7,001 bases of DNA from JAYEJW01 sp034716535. Lineage in GTDB: Bacteria; Pseudomonadota; Gammaproteobacteria; Chromatiales; Chromatiaceae. Both the position numbers and the translations under genes were made by a program. Below the pieces are notes generated by a model that did not search any database, had not been told where the DNA came from, and saw only the letters and a list, made by a program, of their open reading frames with translations. Every line of letters starts with the position of its first letter. Within the stretch, counting starts at the first letter, position 1. Positions 5,404 to 7,001 of this stretch are shown piece after piece. The stretch lies in contig JAYEJW010000541.1 in assembly GCA_034716535.1 (NCBI GenBank), forward strand, positions 1 to 7,001. Reading direction: 5' to 3'.

Positions 5404-7001
5404 TCTTCCGGTTCCTTGGGTATGCTCATGATGTTCCTCGGTGGAGGCTCGCCAGCCAGAGACAGCTGAATTCCCAGATCCTGCAGATACTGGCTTGCCC
5501 TTGTGATGGGGTTGGGTGGACCGATCGATTCAGATGCCGAATCGTTTTCCGGCCACTCGAAAAAACTGAAAACGCAATGGCCAGGCAGCGCGCCCCGCAT
5601 GGAGCCGGTCCGGTATTTCAGAAACTTGAGAAACGTCTTGAAACTGCGGCGCAAGTTTCGGTCGGCGTACCACCATTCGTAGGCATCCTCGATCAGTTCC
5701 ATCACTTCTTCGCTCGCAGGGAGCGCAGGGAAACATCGCACAATCCGTAGCGCTTCCGCCCAACTCATATGGCGATAGACCGCCTCGGCCTCCATGAACG
5801 GGGCATTCGTTCTGATCCGGTGATAGGTCGTCCAAAAACGCTCGTTCTCCGACCAGTAACCACGAATGAACCTCGCCAACGCGAGCTCATCAGGTAGCAA
5901 GCCCTTCTTGATCTCGCGTTCGATGGCAACACGTGCCGCGCCCCAACCATTCTCGACAAAGATCTGTTGCAGCAGGTCGATTGTGGAAAGATGCCAATCA
6001 CAGGTTAGAAGCAGCTCTGCCGCGGCTTGGCGGGCGCGAATTTCCCGGCTGATAGCGCCTTCGCCTTGTGGCTCAACGGGGCTGTCGCGCCGTGCTTGCT
6101 CGTCGAATTCGTCCAGGTCATCGTAATCGTCCCAGGCGAGCTCGTCGGTCTCCTCGTCATCGAGACTTGGCGCAAGCGATTCGATGAGGTAGTCGGACTC
6201 ATCTTCGTCGCTTTCTGTCTCGTCAAAGTCGAGATCGAGCTCGGGGGCTTCGAGGAGATGGTCATCCGGCGGTTGGTCGCCCAGTTCAGCAATGGGCTCG
6301 TGGTCAGGTGGCTCATTGCTCTGAAGAGGCGATGTGGCCGATGAAAAAGGAGTCGCATCCTGGTCGTTCGGAACAGGTGGGTATTGCTGTGGGGTGGGAT
6401 TGCGTCGCGCCGATGGCGCCGGCTTCGCGATCGGTTGATCAATCGAGACCGGTTGCGCATCAGGATCTGATATCGGACTTGTTGGGGCTGGTGGCGACAG
6501 AGCCTCTTTTGACGGCTGTTTATCGATCTTGTGCGCCGGGCTGGCCGGATCGTCCTGGGGATCGATTCGCCGACGGTTTCGGTATTCAATCTTGATTCCA
6601 CCCTCTTCCGGCTTCCCGACCTTGCTGCCTCTGTTACCCGGCGCGATGTGCAATATGGGACGCGGAGGTGGTTGAGGAGTTTCTATCGCACCGGTGTCAT
6701 TCGGCGTCGATGGCTCTAGATCGAATGGCGAATAATCGAGCTCGTTCTGTTGCTCGGCCTGAGCATCGACGAAATCAAGGTCGTCATCCGTGAAATCGTC
6801 ACTGTTCTCTTCTGGTGATGTTTGAAGTGCTTTCTTATTGGCCTGACTGGCTTCGAGCGAGCGCTTGAGATAGATAACCGCTTGATCCGGCTGACCGGAG
6901 AGCAGATAGGCGCGTCCAAGCGTTCTAAGCAGCGCAGGAGATGAGGGGTACGAATCCAGGCTCTCCTGAAGCAGATCGATCGCTGCATGGCGTAGACCAC
7001 C
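5400..7001 (-). CDS. TPR protein with long acidic disordered linker and C-terminal helical domain (5' end outside window)
   Basis: The frame is open from the right window edge to a TGA at 5400-5402, giving 533 residues of a longer protein; the N-terminus is missing. A TTG at 6653 could be mistaken for the start, but the same frame continues upstream without a stop for 116 codons and encodes a convincing tetratricopeptide unit, so that TTG is internal. In-window residues 1-58 are helical TPR sequence. Residues about 60-315 are rich in Pro, Ser, Asp and Glu and are probably disordered, with several Asp/Glu clusters. Residues about 316-510 form a predicted folded helical domain rich in Trp, Tyr and Phe, which I do not recognise. 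The tail ends PKEPEE. No catalytic motif, signal peptide or membrane segment is visible. TPRs usually mediate protein contacts, so an adaptor role beside the helicase is inferred. The stop overlaps the helicase start (ATGA), which suggests translational coupling. Confidence 0.85.
   Translation of the reverse strand, partial: GGLRHAAIDLLQESLDSYPSSPALLRTLGRAYLLSGQPDQAVIYLKRSLEASQANKKALQTSPEENSDDFTDDDLDFVDAQAEQQNELDYSPFDLEPSTPNDTGAIETPQPPPRPILHIAPGNRGSKVGKPEEGGIKIEYRNRRRIDPQDDPASPAHKIDKQPSKEALSPPAPTSPISDPDAQPVSIDQPIAKPAPSARRNPTPQQYPPVPNDQDATPFSSATSPLQSNEPPDHEPIAELGDQPPDDHLLEAPELDLDFDETESDEDESDYLIESLAPSLDDEETDELAWDDYDDLDEFDEQARRDSPVEPQGEGAISREIRARQAAAELLLTCDWHLSTIDLLQQIFVENGWGAARVAIEREIKKGLLPDELALARFIRGYWSENERFWTTYHRIRTNAPFMEAEAVYRHMSWAEALRIVRCFPALPASEEVMELIEDAYEWWYADRNLRRSFKTFLKFLKYRTGSMRGALPGHCVFSFFEWPENDSASESIGPPNPITRASQYLQDLGIQLSLAGEPPPRNIMSIPKEPEE
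5401..5417 (-). promoter_or_regulatory. Ribosome-binding site and ATGA overlap at the helicase start
   Basis: Read on the minus strand, AAGGAACCGGAAGA precedes the ATG, and the ATG shares bases with the TGA of the upstream gene. AAGGAA is somewhat far from the ATG and GGAAGA is rather close, so which one acts as the Shine-Dalgarno is uncertain. The overlap implies that helicase translation is coupled to that of the TPR gene. The nonamer AAGGAACCG recurs before the methyltransferase start. Confidence 0.65.
6090..6788 (-). other. Region encoding acidic, Pro/Ser-rich disordered linker with three D-L-D-F-like motifs
   Basis: This part of the TPR gene encodes a low-complexity linker. It holds three similar acidic aromatic motifs: DDDLDFVDAQAEQ (6788-6750), LDLDFDE (6239-6219) and DDYDDLDEFDEQARR (within 6131-6088). 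Between them lie Pro/Ser/Gln-rich stretches and one short basic patch (YRNRRR). The composition predicts disorder. Repeated acidic-hydrophobic motifs often serve as docking sites, and Asp/Glu-rich tracts can mimic DNA charge; either role here is a guess. Confidence 0.6.
6837..6938 (-). other. Complete TPR unit in the partial upstream gene
   Basis: This 34-residue segment starts PALLRTLGRAYLL and fits the TPR pattern: Leu-Gly at positions 7-8, Tyr at 11, Gly at 15, Ala at 20, Leu at 24 and a small residue (Ser) at 27. The preceding residues (AIDLLQESLDSYP) look like the second helix of another TPR, so the array probably extends past the right edge. The assignment is by eye against the family consensus. 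Confidence 0.75.

Noticed and set aside
4480..5469. 329-codon plus-strand frame antisense to the helicase
   Set aside because: It overlaps the Walker A and DEAH coding region of the real gene and has shadow composition; no ribosome-binding site or domain is evident.
6005..6601. 198-codon minus-strand frame inside the TPR gene
   Set aside because: It is an Arg/Ser/Thr-rich alternative frame of the acidic linker, typical of a +1 shadow of Asp/Glu-rich coding DNA.
6716..7000. 94-codon minus-strand frame at the right edge
   Set aside because: It is in a different frame from the TPR reading, is rich in Arg and Ser without domain sense, and the frame one base over encodes a good TPR.
129..7001. 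Assignment to canonical DISARM
   Set aside because: A SNF2 helicase and a methylase are present, but DrmA, DrmB (DUF1998) and DrmC (phospholipase D) are not in the window, and the methylase is beta-class with DPPY before the SAM motif.

Overview
The window carries three genes, all on the minus strand and read from right to left. They are the 3' part of a TPR/acidic-linker gene (7001 to 5400), a SNF2/RapA-type helicase gene (5403 to 2578) and a beta-class adenine DNA methyltransferase gene (2519 to 129). The first two overlap by an ATGA and the third follows after 58 bases, so they look like one operon. The promoter and first part of the operon lie beyond the right edge. No RNA genes, CRISPR array, transposase or integrase are visible.

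Coding DNA is mostly GC rich: hand-counted lines give about 57 to 68 percent, with the usual long antisense shadow frames. The genes use clean Shine-Dalgarno sequences. This suggests a bacterium with moderately high GC, most likely a proteobacterium, but no marker gene is present to fix the taxon.

The set of an ATP-dependent SNF2 translocase, a DNA modification enzyme and a large accessory protein with TPR and disordered acidic segments resembles phage-defence or restriction-modification loci. The nearest described relatives by content are DISARM class 1 (SNF2 helicase plus methylase) and type III-like modification modules. The DISARM hallmark genes (DrmA, DrmB, DrmC) are not here, and no nuclease is recognisable. 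The methyltransferase would mark self DNA, the SNF2 protein would move along or remodel DNA-bound complexes, and the TPR protein may be an adaptor. These roles are inferred.

Two compositional breaks stand out. Inside the methyltransferase, about 660 bases between catalytic motifs IV and I (roughly 1030 to 1680) fall to about 46 percent GC while both flanks are well above 60 percent. This is the expected position of the target recognition domain and suggests a specificity swap. At the left end, GC falls to about 19 percent at the methyltransferase stop codon. That stop also comes earlier than I remember for this family, so the methyltransferase may be truncated at an insertion or recombination boundary.
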